Positions 16,794 through 25,396 of a stretch of DNA of 64,000 nt are shown here, in pieces. Both the position numbers and the translations under genes were made by a program. Below the pieces are notes generated by a model that ran no database searches, was not told the origin of the DNA, and saw only the letters and a program-made list of their open reading frames with translations. How positions within the stretch are numbered: the stretch's first letter is position 1; each line of letters opens with the position of its first letter. This DNA is from Bacteroidales bacterium (lineage in GTDB: Bacteria; Bacteroidota; Bacteroidia; Bacteroidales; Muribaculaceae), in the NCBI GenBank assembly GCA_014800685.1, contig JAAVFQ010000021.1, positions 97,364 to 161,363 on the forward strand, given 5' to 3'.

Positions 16794-18020
16794 ATGACTT
16801 TAGTAGAACGTTTCTTAGACTTCGTCAAATATGACACTCAGAGCGACGACAACACCGGCGTGACTCCCTCCACTCCCGGCCAGATGGTCTTCGTAAAGCA
16901 TCTTAAAGAAATGGTAGAGGCGATGGGTCTCGAAGAGATCACTCTCGATGACAATGGCTATCTCATGGCCACTCTGCCCGCCAACACTGACAAGGCCGAT
17001 GTGCCCGTAGTAGGCTTCATAGCCCACGTGGACACAGCTCCGGACATGAGCGGCAAGGACGTTAAGCCCCGCATCGTAAAGAATTACGACGGCAAGGACG
17101 TAATCCTCAACGAGGAGCAGCACATCGTGCTCAGCCCCGCAGAGTTCCCTGAGATGCTCAATTATCTCGGTCAGGATCTCATCGTCACCGACGGCACCAC
17201 TCTGCTCGGAGCCGACGACAAGGCCGGCATCGCCGAGATTCTTACTGCCGTAGATTATCTTCAGTCTCATCCCGAAATCAAGCATGGCAAGATTCGCATC
17301 GCATTCAATCCCGACGAGGAGATAGGCAAGGGCGCCCACAAATTCGACGTGGAGCAGTTTGGAGCTCAGTTTGCCTACACTATGGACGGCGGCGAAATCG
17401 GCGAGATGGAGTTTGAAAACTTCAATGCCGCAGGTTGCAAAATCACCATCAACGGCCGAAATGTGCATCCCGGCACTGCCAAGAATAAAATGGTCAACTC
17501 CATCCGCGTGGCTAATCAGCTCATCTCCATGCTCCCCCGCTGGGAGACTCCGGAGCATACCGAGGGCTACGAAGGCTTCTACCATCTCGTAGGCATCGAG
17601 GGCACAGTGGAGCAGACTACTCTCCATTACATCATCCGCGACCATGACCGCGCCCGCTTCGAAAGCCGCAAGCGCGAAATGCAGCACCTCGTTGAGAAAA
17701 TCAACACCGAATTCCCCGGAAGCACCTCTATCGAGCTTACTGACCAGTACTATAACATGCGTGAGAAGATAGAGCCCGTGATGTTTGTGGTGGAATATGC
17801 TGAGCAGGCCATGCGCGACTCCGGTCTGGAGCCTCGTGTGCAGCCCATCAGAGGAGGCACGGATGGAGCGCAGCTCTCTTTCAAGGGTCTCCCCTGCCCC
17901 AATATCTTCGCCGGTGGCCTCAACTTCCACGGACGCTATGAATTCGTGCCCATCCCCTCTATGGAAAAGGCTGCCGAAGTCATCGTAAACATCTGCCGCA
18001 TCATCGAGGAGAAGGCCTGA
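16794..18020 (+). CDS. pepT: Peptidase T (tripeptide aminopeptidase)
   Basis: 408 residues from the ATG at 16794, the same length as the E. coli enzyme; the frame is open further upstream but that part is unlike the family and contains the promoter. M20 metallopeptidase motifs are visible: [14 protein letters not shown] (first zinc ligands), [12 protein letters not shown] (bridging Asp), [15 protein letters not shown] (catalytic Glu) and the late [13 protein letters not shown] (His ligand). The dimerisation lid occupies about 205-320. It releases the N-terminal residue of tripeptides in the cytoplasm. miaA follows 17 bases later. Confidence 0.95.
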   Translation: MTLVERFLDFVKYDTQSDDNTGVTPSTPGQMVFVKHLKEMVEAMGLEEITLDDNGYLMATLPANTDKADVPVVGFIAHVDTAPDMSGKDVKPRIVKNYDGKDVILNEEQHIVLSPAEFPEMLNYLGQDLIVTDGTTLLGADDKAGIAEILTAVDYLQSHPEIKHGKIRIAFNPDEEIGKGAHKFDVEQFGAQFAYTMDGGEIGEMEFENFNAAGCKITINGRNVHPGTAKNKMVNSIRVANQLISMLPRWETPEHTEGYEGFYHLVGIEGTVEQTTLHYIIRDHDRARFESRKREMQHLVEKINTEFPGSTSIELTDQYYNMREKIEPVMFVVEYAEQAMRDSGLEPRVQPIRGGTDGAQLSFKGLPCPNIFAGGLNFHGRYEFVPIPSMEKAAEVIVNICRIIEEKA

Positions 18021-18037
18021 AAGCTCTCCCCCTGCGA

Positions 18038-18952
18038 ATGAAAAAGACTGCAATTATAGTGACGGGGCCGACTGCCGGTGGCAAGTCGGCCCTCTCCATT
18101 GACCTCGCCAAGGCTCTCTCTACAGAAATCATCTCGGCAGACAGCCGCCAGATTTTCGCCGACATTCCTATAGTGACCGCCCAGCCATCCATTGAGGAGC
18201 GCATGGGCATCCCTCATCATCTCATGGGGCATCTCCCTCTGGATGCCTACTATTCGGCCGCCTGCTTCGAGCAGGATGCCCTCGACCTCTCCGCCCATCT
18301 TTTCGACCGGCACGACACGGCCATCGTCTGCGGGGGCTCCATGATGTATGTAGATGCCTTCTGCTACGGCATTGACACGCTTCCCACCGTCCCCTCTGAC
18401 CTCCGCACGGCCCTCGGCGAGCTTCATCGCAGAAAAGGGGATGAATGGCTTCTCGCCCGACTCGCCCAGGCCGACCCCGCCACTTTCGCCGGCATCGACC
18501 GCAAAAACATCAAGCGGGTCTTTCATGCCCTTGAAATCACCCTTGCCGCCGGACGCCCTTATTCTACCCTGCTCACAGGACAGAAAAAGGAGCGCCCTTT
18601 CCGCATACTCAAGGTTATCGTGGAGCGGGAAAGAGAGCAGCTTTTCGCCCGCATCAATAATCGCGTGGGCGATATGCAGGCCAACGGTCTGCTGGAGGAG
18701 GCCCGACGCGTCTATCCCCTGAGGGGACTCAACTCTCTTAACACCGTAGGGCTAAAGGAGCTTTTCGCGCATTTCGACGGACTGATGAGTCTGGATGAGG
18801 CTCTCGACAGAATCCGCAAGAACACCCGCGTCTTTGCGAAAAAGCAGCTGACATGGCTGGCGCGTCCCATGCATGAAGACTCTCCGATAGAGACTATAAG
18901 GGTCCGCCCCGATGAGGCAGACCCTGTGCAGAAGATTTTATCTCGTCTCTGA
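18038..18952 (+). CDS. miaA: tRNA dimethylallyltransferase
   Basis: 304 residues. The P-loop GPTAGGKS (10-17), EIISADSRQIF, GGSMMYVDAF and RKNTRVFAKKQLTWL are signature blocks. MiaA transfers a dimethylallyl group to N6 of A37 in tRNAs reading UNN codons. It is the second gene after pepT and its stop is immediately adjacent to the murF-alr stop on the other strand, so there is no space for a terminator between the convergent units. Bacteroidetes often have two MiaA copies; only one lies in this window. Confidence 0.94.
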   Translation: MKKTAIIVTGPTAGGKSALSIDLAKALSTEIISADSRQIFADIPIVTAQPSIEERMGIPHHLMGHLPLDAYYSAACFEQDALDLSAHLFDRHDTAIVCGGSMMYVDAFCYGIDTLPTVPSDLRTALGELHRRKGDEWLLARLAQADPATFAGIDRKNIKRVFHALEITLAAGRPYSTLLTGQKKERPFRILKVIVEREREQLFARINNRVGDMQANGLLEEARRVYPLRGLNSLNTVGLKELFAHFDGLMSLDEALDRIRKNTRVFAKKQLTWLARPMHEDSPIETIRVRPDEADPVQKILSRL

Positions 18953-21454
18953 CTATTCTCTGTAATACACGCGCTTCACTCGCGGAGACACGGAGGTCAG
19001 TATTTCGTAAGGGATAGTGTCCAGGACATCTGCCAGCCTCTGCACGTCGGCCTCAGCGCCAAATATCTCTACGGCATCCCCCACACGACAATCCACATCC
19101 GTGACGTCGATCATGCAGGCATCCATGCAAATATTCCCCACCGTGGGGGCGTCCTTGCCATTGACGCGCACGCTGATGGCTCCGCGACCGAAATGACGGT
19201 TCATGCCATCGGCATAGCCTATCGGAATCGTGGCTATACGCGAAGGGCGCGTGAGGACTCCGCGACGCCCATAGCCTATGGTCTCCCCGGCTTCCCATTC
19301 GCGGATGGCTATGATGACGGTGCGCAAGGAGCTTACGGGGCTCAGCGGGCCCTCCATATCTTCCGGCAGGGTGCGCACGCCGTAAAGACCTATGCCCAGA
19401 CGAGCCATATCGTAATGATATTGCGGATAGCGGAGAATTCCGGCCGAGTTGAGCACGTGGCGCAATATTGGTCTGGAATATCGGCTTAACATATAGCCGG
19501 AATATTCTTCAAACCTCTTCAGCTGCAATTCGGTATAGTCGTTCATCTCCGGACAGTCGGCTGTGGCAAGATGCGAAAAGACAGATTTCGCCACCACATA
19601 GTCCTGGCTGCAGAGACGGTCCATGAGCTCCGGGAGCTCATCGCCGATAAATCCCATACGATGCATACCGGTGTCAAGCTTGATATGCACCGGATATTCC
19701 CTGATACCATTTTTGCGTGCTTCGCGGATGACGTCTTCAAGCATCTCGGCGCTATATATCTCCGGCTCCAGACTGTGAGCAAACATCTGCTTGTAGTTGA
19801 CCACCTTAGGGTTCATCACCATCACGGGCATCGTGATGCCATTCTTTCGCAGCTCTATCCCCTCATCGAGCACAGCCACGGCAAGATAAGCCGCTCCGGC
19901 ATCCTGTAGCGTTTTGGCTATCTCAAGGCTGCCGGCGCCGTAGCCTCCGGCCTTCACCATCGCTATCAGTCCGGTGCCGCCGGGAAGATGGCTGCGGAAG
20001 TAGTTGAAATTTCTCACCACGGCGTCCAGATTGACTTCCAGGACTGTCTCATGAGTGCGGGCTTCAAGCATTTCGCGTATCATGTTGAAGTGGAAACCGG
20101 GCGCCCCTTTGAGCAGGATTATCTCGTCTGAGAAGTCGGAGGGCGACACCTCTTCAAGCATTCTCGCCGTGGTGGCATATCCTCTGAATTCTTCGTCGAA
20201 CTTATCGGCATGGGCCACAAATCCTTCACCTATACCTATCACTCTCTTCACTCCGAAGCTTCTGAAAAGATCGGCTATCCTGCCGTAGACATCCCCCTCG
20301 CCGCTTTCATGCCGCAGGTCGCTGACTATTACTATGGGGCTGAGCCCCTCAGTGGCATGACGGCGCTGGAAGTCAAGTGCCGGGATGAGCGATGAGAAGT
20401 CGGAGGTGTAGGAGTCCACGATTAGTGAGCAGCCATTGACGCCCTCTATCACCTGCAGGCGAGTCCCTACCGGACAAAGCATCGAGAATCGCTCCTCTAT
20501 CACTTCGGCAGCTATCCCTCGCGAGAGCATGAAGGCAAGTGCATTGGCGCCATTCTCTATATCTTCATCAGAGGCGCCTGGGAGTTTCACGGTGCCGCTG
20601 ACCTCTCCGCATCGGTAAGACATCAGCGCCCCCTCTTCTATCTCTGTCAATCCGGTGATTATTATTGCAGCCGGCGACTCGCCGTGTCTCGACCAGTCCC
20701 ACACTTCGCGTCCCTCTCTATATGGAGCGAGGGCCTCGGTGATAAAGATGTCGTCGCTATTATATATAAGGTGCTTTACAGAGGCCGGCGAGGCGAGCAG
20801 AGCCTTTTCAGCCGCCTTATGAGCGAGACTGCCGAATCCCTCTGAGTGTTCATCTCCGATGTTAGTGACTATCACGCTATCGGGCGCTATCATGTCGGCC
20901 AGTCTCTTCATCTCACCTTCCCGCGACACTCCGGCCTCTATCACTGCCAGGCCCGTGGTGTCGCCTATCTGCCAGAGGGAGAGCGGCACGCCTATCTGCG
21001 AATTATAACTACGCGGCGAACGTATGGTCTCGGCCAGAGGCTCCATGAGCTGGAATATCCATTCCTTGAGGGTGGTCTTGCCCCGCGAGCCGGTGATGGC
21101 AAGTAGCGTGCCACTGAGGCTCGTGCGTGCCAGATGGCCTACGGCCTGAAGCGCACGCAGCGTGTCAGGCACCTTTATATATATAGCGTCCTTCTCGGCG
21201 GAAGCGGGAATCTCATCTACTACAAATGACCTCACTCCGGCCTTATAAAGCAATGACATAAAGCGATGTCCGTCGTTACGCTCGCTTCTCAGGGCGAAGA
21301 AGAGCGTAGAGGCGGGCAGCGTCAGTGAGCGCGAATCCGTCAGGAGCGCGGTGATGACTCTTTTTATCCCCTCAGGGGTCTCCCCCGACACTCTCACTCC
21401 CTCTCCGAAGGCTTCCGAAAGCCTCTCTATGATGGTTTCTATTTGAAGCTGCAT
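18953..21454 (-). CDS. murF-alr: Bifunctional MurF ligase / alanine racemase
   Basis: 833 residues. The N-terminal half (about 1-455) is a Mur ligase: ITGSRGKTTLKEWI is the ATP loop and VIEAGVSREGEM, TNIGDEH and VDSYTSDFSS are family blocks. The C-terminal half (about 460-833) is a fold-III alanine racemase, with the pyridoxal-phosphate lysine in MVKAGGYGAGS and IPIGYADGMNR near the end. The fusion is known throughout Bacteroidetes and joins synthesis of D-Ala to its ligation into the peptidoglycan precursor; many members also carry a separate MurF, so the first half may be auxiliary. A TAAATTTG -7 element (complement of 21478-21485) precedes it. Confidence 0.94.
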   Translation of the reverse strand: MQLQIETIIERLSEAFGEGVRVSGETPEGIKRVITALLTDSRSLTLPASTLFFALRSERNDGHRFMSLLYKAGVRSFVVDEIPASAEKDAIYIKVPDTLRALQAVGHLARTSLSGTLLAITGSRGKTTLKEWIFQLMEPLAETIRSPRSYNSQIGVPLSLWQIGDTTGLAVIEAGVSREGEMKRLADMIAPDSVIVTNIGDEHSEGFGSLAHKAAEKALLASPASVKHLIYNSDDIFITEALAPYREGREVWDWSRHGESPAAIIITGLTEIEEGALMSYRCGEVSGTVKLPGASDEDIENGANALAFMLSRGIAAEVIEERFSMLCPVGTRLQVIEGVNGCSLIVDSYTSDFSSLIPALDFQRRHATEGLSPIVIVSDLRHESGEGDVYGRIADLFRSFGVKRVIGIGEGFVAHADKFDEEFRGYATTARMLEEVSPSDFSDEIILLKGAPGFHFNMIREMLEARTHETVLEVNLDAVVRNFNYFRSHLPGGTGLIAMVKAGGYGAGSLEIAKTLQDAGAAYLAVAVLDEGIELRKNGITMPVMVMNPKVVNYKQMFAHSLEPEIYSAEMLEDVIREARKNGIREYPVHIKLDTGMHRMGFIGDELPELMDRLCSQDYVVAKSVFSHLATADCPEMNDYTELQLKRFEEYSGYMLSRYSRPILRHVLNSAGILRYPQYHYDMARLGIGLYGVRTLPEDMEGPLSPVSSLRTVIIAIREWEAGETIGYGRRGVLTRPSRIATIPIGYADGMNRHFGRGAISVRVNGKDAPTVGNICMDACMIDVTDVDCRVGDAVEIFGAEADVQRLADVLDTIPYEILTSVSPRVKRVYYRE

Positions 21455-21547
21455 ACTTTTTTACGTTAAGTAAACTGCAAATTTAATACTTTTTTTTCAC
21501 TTCTGCTCCTTGTGCTCTCAACAGATTTTTCATGATGTTGTTATAAT

Positions 21548-21563
21548 AAGTAAGTAAGTAAGT
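21548..21563 (+). repeat. AAGT microsatellite (4 copies)
   Basis: Four tandem AAGT units at the left edge of the MITE-like repeat; they may come from its TTACTT/AAGTAA end sequence. Confidence 0.7.
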
Positions 21564-21739
21564 GAGAAAAATTAATGTACATATAAAACGAAGGAATTTT
21601 TGGAGATAATTTTCCGGCGAAACGAGAGAAGATATAAGCTTATCTGACTGAGTGTCAACGGGAAATTAGCCCAAAAGGGCAAGTTTTATTGTACAAGAGT
21701 TTCATCTCACATATATCATTTAATTTTTTGAACTTACTT
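21556..21739 (+). repeat. MITE-like repeat, copy 1
   Basis: About 184 bp, recurring at 58914-59101 with most positions identical. The ends are inverted: AAGTAAGTGAGAAAAATTAA (21556-21575) is complementary to 21720-21739 at 17 of 20 positions. Conserved inside are AGATATAAGC.TATCTGACTGAG, a GCCC-AAAA-GGGC mini-hairpin and GTTTTATTGTACAAGAG. There is no coding capacity. It lies just upstream of the acyl-CoA ligase and occupies most of the 326-base gap before that gene. Confidence 0.8.
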
Positions 21740-21780
21740 AGTCACCCACCTTTCTCATAATTCTCAAAACTCGTTCCACT

Positions 21781-23454
21781 ATGCAGCTGAAAAATTTCAT
21801 CAAGATATACGAGAAATCATTTATCGAAAACTGGGAACTTCCGGCCCTGACCGACTATCCCACCGGCCGCACTCTGAATTATAGCGATGTAGCCCGCGAT
21901 ATAGCTCTTTCTCATGTGCTTTTTGAGTCGCTCGGCATTCGCCGCGGCTCCAAGATAGCCCTCTGCGGCAAAGACACCTCGGCGTGGGTGGTGGCCTACA
22001 TGGCGGCCGTCACCTACGGAGCCGTTATCGTGCCTATCCTTTCGGAGTTTAATCCTGTGGACATCACTCACATCGTGAATCATTCAGAAGCGGAGATTCT
22101 CTTCATCTCCGAGTCTATCTGGGAGCATATCGAGCCGGAACGTCTCCTGACGGTGAAGGGCGTTTTCTCCATTGACAATAAAAAAATTCTTCACGAGGGC
22201 ACAGGTCTGGAGCTTGCCCGCGCTGTCCGCCTTCTGAAGCGCCGCTTCAATCGTCGCTATCCCGACGGATTCACGTCGGAGTGTATTTCCTATCCCGACC
22301 GCGACAATAGCGAAGTGGTTGAAATCAATTATACCTCCGGCACCACCGGCTTCTCGAAGGGCGTGATGCTCACGGGCGAGAATCTGGCGGGCAACGTATG
22401 TTTCGGCATGTCGTCCGAACTGCATTTCCGCTCCTCGCGGGCTCTCTCTTTTCTCCCGCTGGCCCACGCATACGGCTGCGCGTTCGACATGCTGACACCC
22501 CTGGCGGTAGGCTCCCATATCACTCTGCTTTGCAAGACTCCCTCGCCCCGGGTGCTCATCAAAGCCCTCGCGGAGGTGAGGCCTCATCTGGTCATCTGCG
22601 TGCCGCTCATTCTCGAAAAAATCTATAAGAGCCAGATTTTACCGTTAATCTCAAAGGGCACCATGCGCTGGACTCTCGCCGTCCCCTTCCTTGACTCGCT
22701 GATATATGCCAAAATCCGCAAAAAACTCATCGAGGCCTTCGGAGGCGAGTTTGAAGAGGTTATCGTAGGGGGCGCTCCGCTCAATCATGAAGTGGAGGAT
22801 TTTCTGCACAAGATAAAATTCCCCTTCACCGTAGGCTATGGCATGACGGAGTGCGGCCCGCTGATTTCCTATACACCCTGGCGCAAATTTATTCCGGGCT
22901 CTTCGGGGCGCGTCCTCCCGGGCATGGAGGCCAAGATTCTTAGCAGCGACCCGAAAAGCGTGCCGGGCGAGATATGCGTCAGAGGCACAAATGTCATGAA
23001 GGGCTACTTTAAAAATCCGGAAGCCACGGAGGCCGTGCTTGACAAAGAGGGATGGCTGCACACCGGAGACATGGGCACCCTCTCGGACGACTGCACTCTC
23101 TTCATTCGAGGCCGCTCCAAAACGATGATTCTATCAGCCAACGGACAGAACATTTATCCGGAAGAAATAGAGGCTAAGCTCAATAATATGCCCTTCGTGG
23201 CCGAGAGCCTTGTTGTGGAACGTGACGGACGACTCGTCGGACTCGTCTATCCCGATTACGACGCGCTCGACCGGCTCGGCATCCGCTCATCCGAACTTCC
23301 GTCTCAGCTTGAGACTATCCGCGTGGAGCTCAATAAGCTCGTGGCTCCATACGAACGTCTGGCTGAAATACGCGCCATCCCTAATGAATTTGAAAAGACC
23401 CCAAAGAGAAGCATTAAACGATTCCTTTACACCACAGACCCAATACAAAAATAG
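21781..23454 (+). CDS. AMP-binding long-chain acyl-CoA ligase
   Basis: 557 residues of the ANL superfamily. The P-loop YTSGTTGFSKGVM, adenine-binding GYGMTECGPLISY, hinge LHTGDMG and the C-terminal catalytic lysine in EFEKTPKRSIKRF are intact. The family activates fatty acids to acyl-AMP and then acyl-CoA; membrane-derived or exogenous fatty acid is the probable substrate. There is no carrier-protein or transferase domain, so it is a simple ligase. The start is 42 bases after a MITE-like repeat, which may carry or interrupt its promoter, as no clear TAnnTTTG was found nearby. Two hairpins follow the gene. Confidence 0.9.
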   Translation: MQLKNFIKIYEKSFIENWELPALTDYPTGRTLNYSDVARDIALSHVLFESLGIRRGSKIALCGKDTSAWVVAYMAAVTYGAVIVPILSEFNPVDITHIVNHSEAEILFISESIWEHIEPERLLTVKGVFSIDNKKILHEGTGLELARAVRLLKRRFNRRYPDGFTSECISYPDRDNSEVVEINYTSGTTGFSKGVMLTGENLAGNVCFGMSSELHFRSSRALSFLPLAHAYGCAFDMLTPLAVGSHITLLCKTPSPRVLIKALAEVRPHLVICVPLILEKIYKSQILPLISKGTMRWTLAVPFLDSLIYAKIRKKLIEAFGGEFEEVIVGGAPLNHEVEDFLHKIKFPFTVGYGMTECGPLISYTPWRKFIPGSSGRVLPGMEAKILSSDPKSVPGEICVRGTNVMKGYFKNPEATEAVLDKEGWLHTGDMGTLSDDCTLFIRGRSKTMILSANGQNIYPEEIEAKLNNMPFVAESLVVERDGRLVGLVYPDYDALDRLGIRSSELPSQLETIRVELNKLVAPYERLAEIRAIPNEFEKTPKRSIKRFLYTTDPIQK

Positions 23455-23460
23455 GTCATT

Positions 23461-23489
23461 ACTGTTAAAATACGCCAAATTTTAACAGT
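23461..23489 (+). terminator. Hairpin 1 after the acyl-CoA ligase
   Basis: ACTGTTAAAA (23461-23470) pairs perfectly with TTTTAACAGT (23480-23489), starting 6 bases after the stop codon. Confidence 0.6.
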
Positions 23490-23497
23490 CAAAAGTT

Positions 23498-23545
23498 AAA
23501 TTCAGGCTAAAATAGCATCTGTCGTGCATTTTTTAGCCTGAATTT
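23498..23545 (+). terminator. Hairpin 2, 15-bp stem abutting a promoter
   Basis: AAATTCAGGCTAAAA (23498-23512) and TTTTAGCCTGAATTT (23531-23545) are perfect complements around an 18-base loop. Its right arm ends 1 base before the TTG of the next promoter, so it could act as terminator or operator. Confidence 0.65.
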
Positions 23546-23546
23546 C

Positions 23547-23577
23547 TTGCATCATCCGCGAATTGATATTAACTTTG
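23547..23577 (+). promoter_or_regulatory. Promoter for the small lipoprotein
   Basis: TTG at 23547-23549, a 20-base spacer and TAACTTTG at 23570-23577. The leader to the ATG at 23632 is about 48 bases. Confidence 0.82.
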
Positions 23578-23631
23578 CATCGTTTTTCACAGCAAAAGAA
23601 CATTGTTTTATTATTTTAATTTGTAACAAAG

Positions 23632-23832
23632 ATGAAAAAGATCGTTTTATCGCTCGCTGTTCTCGCAAGCATCGCTCTCGTTTCTTGTGGCGACAAGAAG
23701 GCAGAAACTACTGCTGATTCTGACACTGTAGCAACTGAGGTTGTTGAGGATTCTGCTATCGCTGAAGACTCTGCTGCCGCTCCTGCTGACTCTGCTGCTG
23801 CTACTGAGACTCCCGCTGACTCTGCTAAGTAA
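23632..23832 (+). CDS. Small acidic lipoprotein of low complexity
   Basis: 66 residues. Residues 1-18 form a lipoprotein signal ending in the lipobox LVSC, with Cys19 to be lipidated, followed by GDKK. The rest is a repetitive Ala/Asp/Ser/Glu/Thr chain with several ADSAA-like units, probably disordered and strongly acidic. No domain is recognised. It has its own consensus promoter and a good terminator, so it is an independently expressed, probably abundant envelope peptide. Similar short acidic lipoproteins are scattered in Bacteroidales; function is unknown. Its GCT-rich codons resemble those of highly expressed genes nearby. Confidence 0.8.
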   Translation: MKKIVLSLAVLASIALVSCGDKKAETTADSDTVATEVVEDSAIAEDSAAAPADSAAATETPADSAK

Positions 23833-23865
23833 GAACAGCTCTCACAAGCGAACACAGAAAATAAG

Positions 23866-23902
23866 TATCGGATACCCGTTTCGGGCATCCGATTACTTTT
23901 TT
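23866..23902 (+). terminator. Terminator of the small lipoprotein gene
   Basis: ATCGGATACCCG (23867-23878) pairs with CGGGCATCCGAT (23882-23893) with one G-T or mismatch, a 3-base loop, then TACTTTTTTA. Confidence 0.88.
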
Positions 23903-23950
23903 ATATACCTAATCCCTCCCAAAAGAATCTCCCCATAACCTAATAACCTT

Positions 23951-23983
23951 TATAAATCTTATAAATCTTATAAATCTTATAAA
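23951..23983 (+). repeat. Tandem repeat of TATAAATCT
   Basis: Three full 9-base units and a partial fourth. It lies between the lipoprotein terminator and the aspartate aminotransferase terminator. Copy number may vary between strains. Confidence 0.85.
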
Positions 23984-23994
23984 CTACTAAAAAA

Positions 23995-24026
23995 GAGGGT
24001 GCAGCAAAAAATATTGCCACACCCTC
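23995..24026 (-). terminator. GGGTG/CACCC hairpin downstream of aspartate aminotransferase
   Basis: GAGGGTG (23995-24001) and CACCCTC (24020-24026) flank a CAGCAAAAAATATTGCCA interior. It is positioned to end the minus-strand aminotransferase transcript. Confidence 0.7.
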
Positions 24027-24047
24027 GTGCGTAAAAAATATCTATTC

Positions 24048-25241
24048 TCAGACGAGCTTCGCGCTTGCCTCGCGGATACGACGCATAGCCTCGCGGATAT
24101 TATCATCGCTTGTCGCATAGCTCATGCGAAGATAGCCCGGACAGCAGAAAGCGGCGCCATCCACGCAGGCCACATGAGCCTCTTCAAGCAGATACATCAC
24201 ATAGTCTGCGCTCGACTCTATGACACGATCACCACAGCGCTTGCCGATATAGGCCTCCACCTTGGGGAAGAGATAGAAGGCACCCTGCGGCTCATTGACC
24301 ACCCATCCGGGAATCTCGCGCGCAAGTTCTACTATAAGATTGCGGCGACGCTCGAAGGCTTTGCGCATATCCTCAATGCAATCCTGAGGACCATTATAAG
24401 CGGCCTCTGCAGCCTTCTGCGCTATGGAAGAAGCGCCTGACGTGTACTGACCCTGAAGCTTAGTGACTGCCTTTGCCACCTCTTTAGGACCGGCCATATA
24501 GCCTATGCGCCAGCCTGTCATAGCGTAGGCTTTGGAGACTCCGTTGATGATGATGACACGGTCATGCACGTTGCCACACTGAGCTATGCTGGCCACTTCG
24601 CCGCAGAAATTGATATGCTCATAGATATCATCGGCAAGTATCAGCACGTCAGGATACTTGGCAAGCACGTCAGCCAGCGCCTGAAGCTCTTCGCGGGTAT
24701 ATACGGAGCCGGTGGGATTGCTCGGCGAGTTGAGCATCACCATACGGGTCTTGGTGGTGATAGCAGATTCGAGCTGTGCGGGGGTTATCTTGAAGTTGCT
24801 CTCCACTCCGGTAGGGATAGTCACGGTGACACCCTCGGCCAGTTTCACCATTTCCACATAGCTCACCCATGCGGGCACGGGGATGATCACCTCATCGCCG
24901 GGATTGATAGTAGCAAGCAGCACATTGCAGAGTTCCTGTTTGGCACCGTTGCCCACCACGATACAGTCGGGAGTATATTCCAGACCATTCTCACGGCGCA
25001 GCTTTTCGCAAACCGCCTCGCGGAGCGAGAGGTAGCCGGCTACGGGTGTGTAGCGTGAATAGTTTTCATCGATGGCTTTTTTGGCGGCCTCCTTTATGAA
25101 GTCCGGAGTATCGAAGTCCGGTTCTCCCACCGACATGTTGATGACGTCAACACCGGCGGCGCGGAGTTCGGCACTTTTCTGCGACATTGCAAGAGTCGCT
25201 GAGGGGGCGAGATTCTGCACTCGCTGGGAAATTTGCATCAT
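24048..25241 (-). CDS. aspC: Aspartate aminotransferase (class I)
   Basis: 397 residues. Cofactor and substrate blocks are complete: NSPSNPTGSVY, ILADDIYEHI, GVSKAYAMTGWRIGY with Lys237 binding pyridoxal phosphate, and a late arginine in CCPGYLRMSYATS. This is the subgroup I-beta aspartate/prephenate transaminase type, common in Bacteroidetes, so prephenate or other acidic substrates are possible. Two ATGs (25241 and 25238) are adjacent. A minus-strand TAACTTTG (complement of 25335-25342) lies about 95 bases upstream but lacks a spaced TTG. Confidence 0.92.
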   Translation of the reverse strand: MMQISQRVQNLAPSATLAMSQKSAELRAAGVDVINMSVGEPDFDTPDFIKEAAKKAIDENYSRYTPVAGYLSLREAVCEKLRRENGLEYTPDCIVVGNGAKQELCNVLLATINPGDEVIIPVPAWVSYVEMVKLAEGVTVTIPTGVESNFKITPAQLESAITTKTRMVMLNSPSNPTGSVYTREELQALADVLAKYPDVLILADDIYEHINFCGEVASIAQCGNVHDRVIIINGVSKAYAMTGWRIGYMAGPKEVAKAVTKLQGQYTSGASSIAQKAAEAAYNGPQDCIEDMRKAFERRRNLIVELAREIPGWVVNEPQGAFYLFPKVEAYIGKRCGDRVIESSADYVMYLLEEAHVACVDGAAFCCPGYLRMSYATSDDNIREAMRRIREASAKLV

Positions 25242-25396
25242 TACGAGTTCTTCTTTTGTATGAGATATTCAGTTAGGGAGCTCTTTTCGCTCCGGCTTTC
25301 ATGAGGGCTTTTAACCCTCATCCTATTAATTTCGCAAAGTTACAAATTATTTCCCAAACTTTTACTAACTTTGCAGTAAAATATTTCTCACCCGCT

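Noticed and set aside
16815..18053. A 412-codon open frame antisense to pepT
   Set aside because: pepT matches its family from end to end; the antisense frame is a product of high-GC third positions.
23951..23983. Possible CRISPR remnant
   Set aside because: Units are 9 bases with no spacers and no cas genes nearby; it is a simple tandem repeat.
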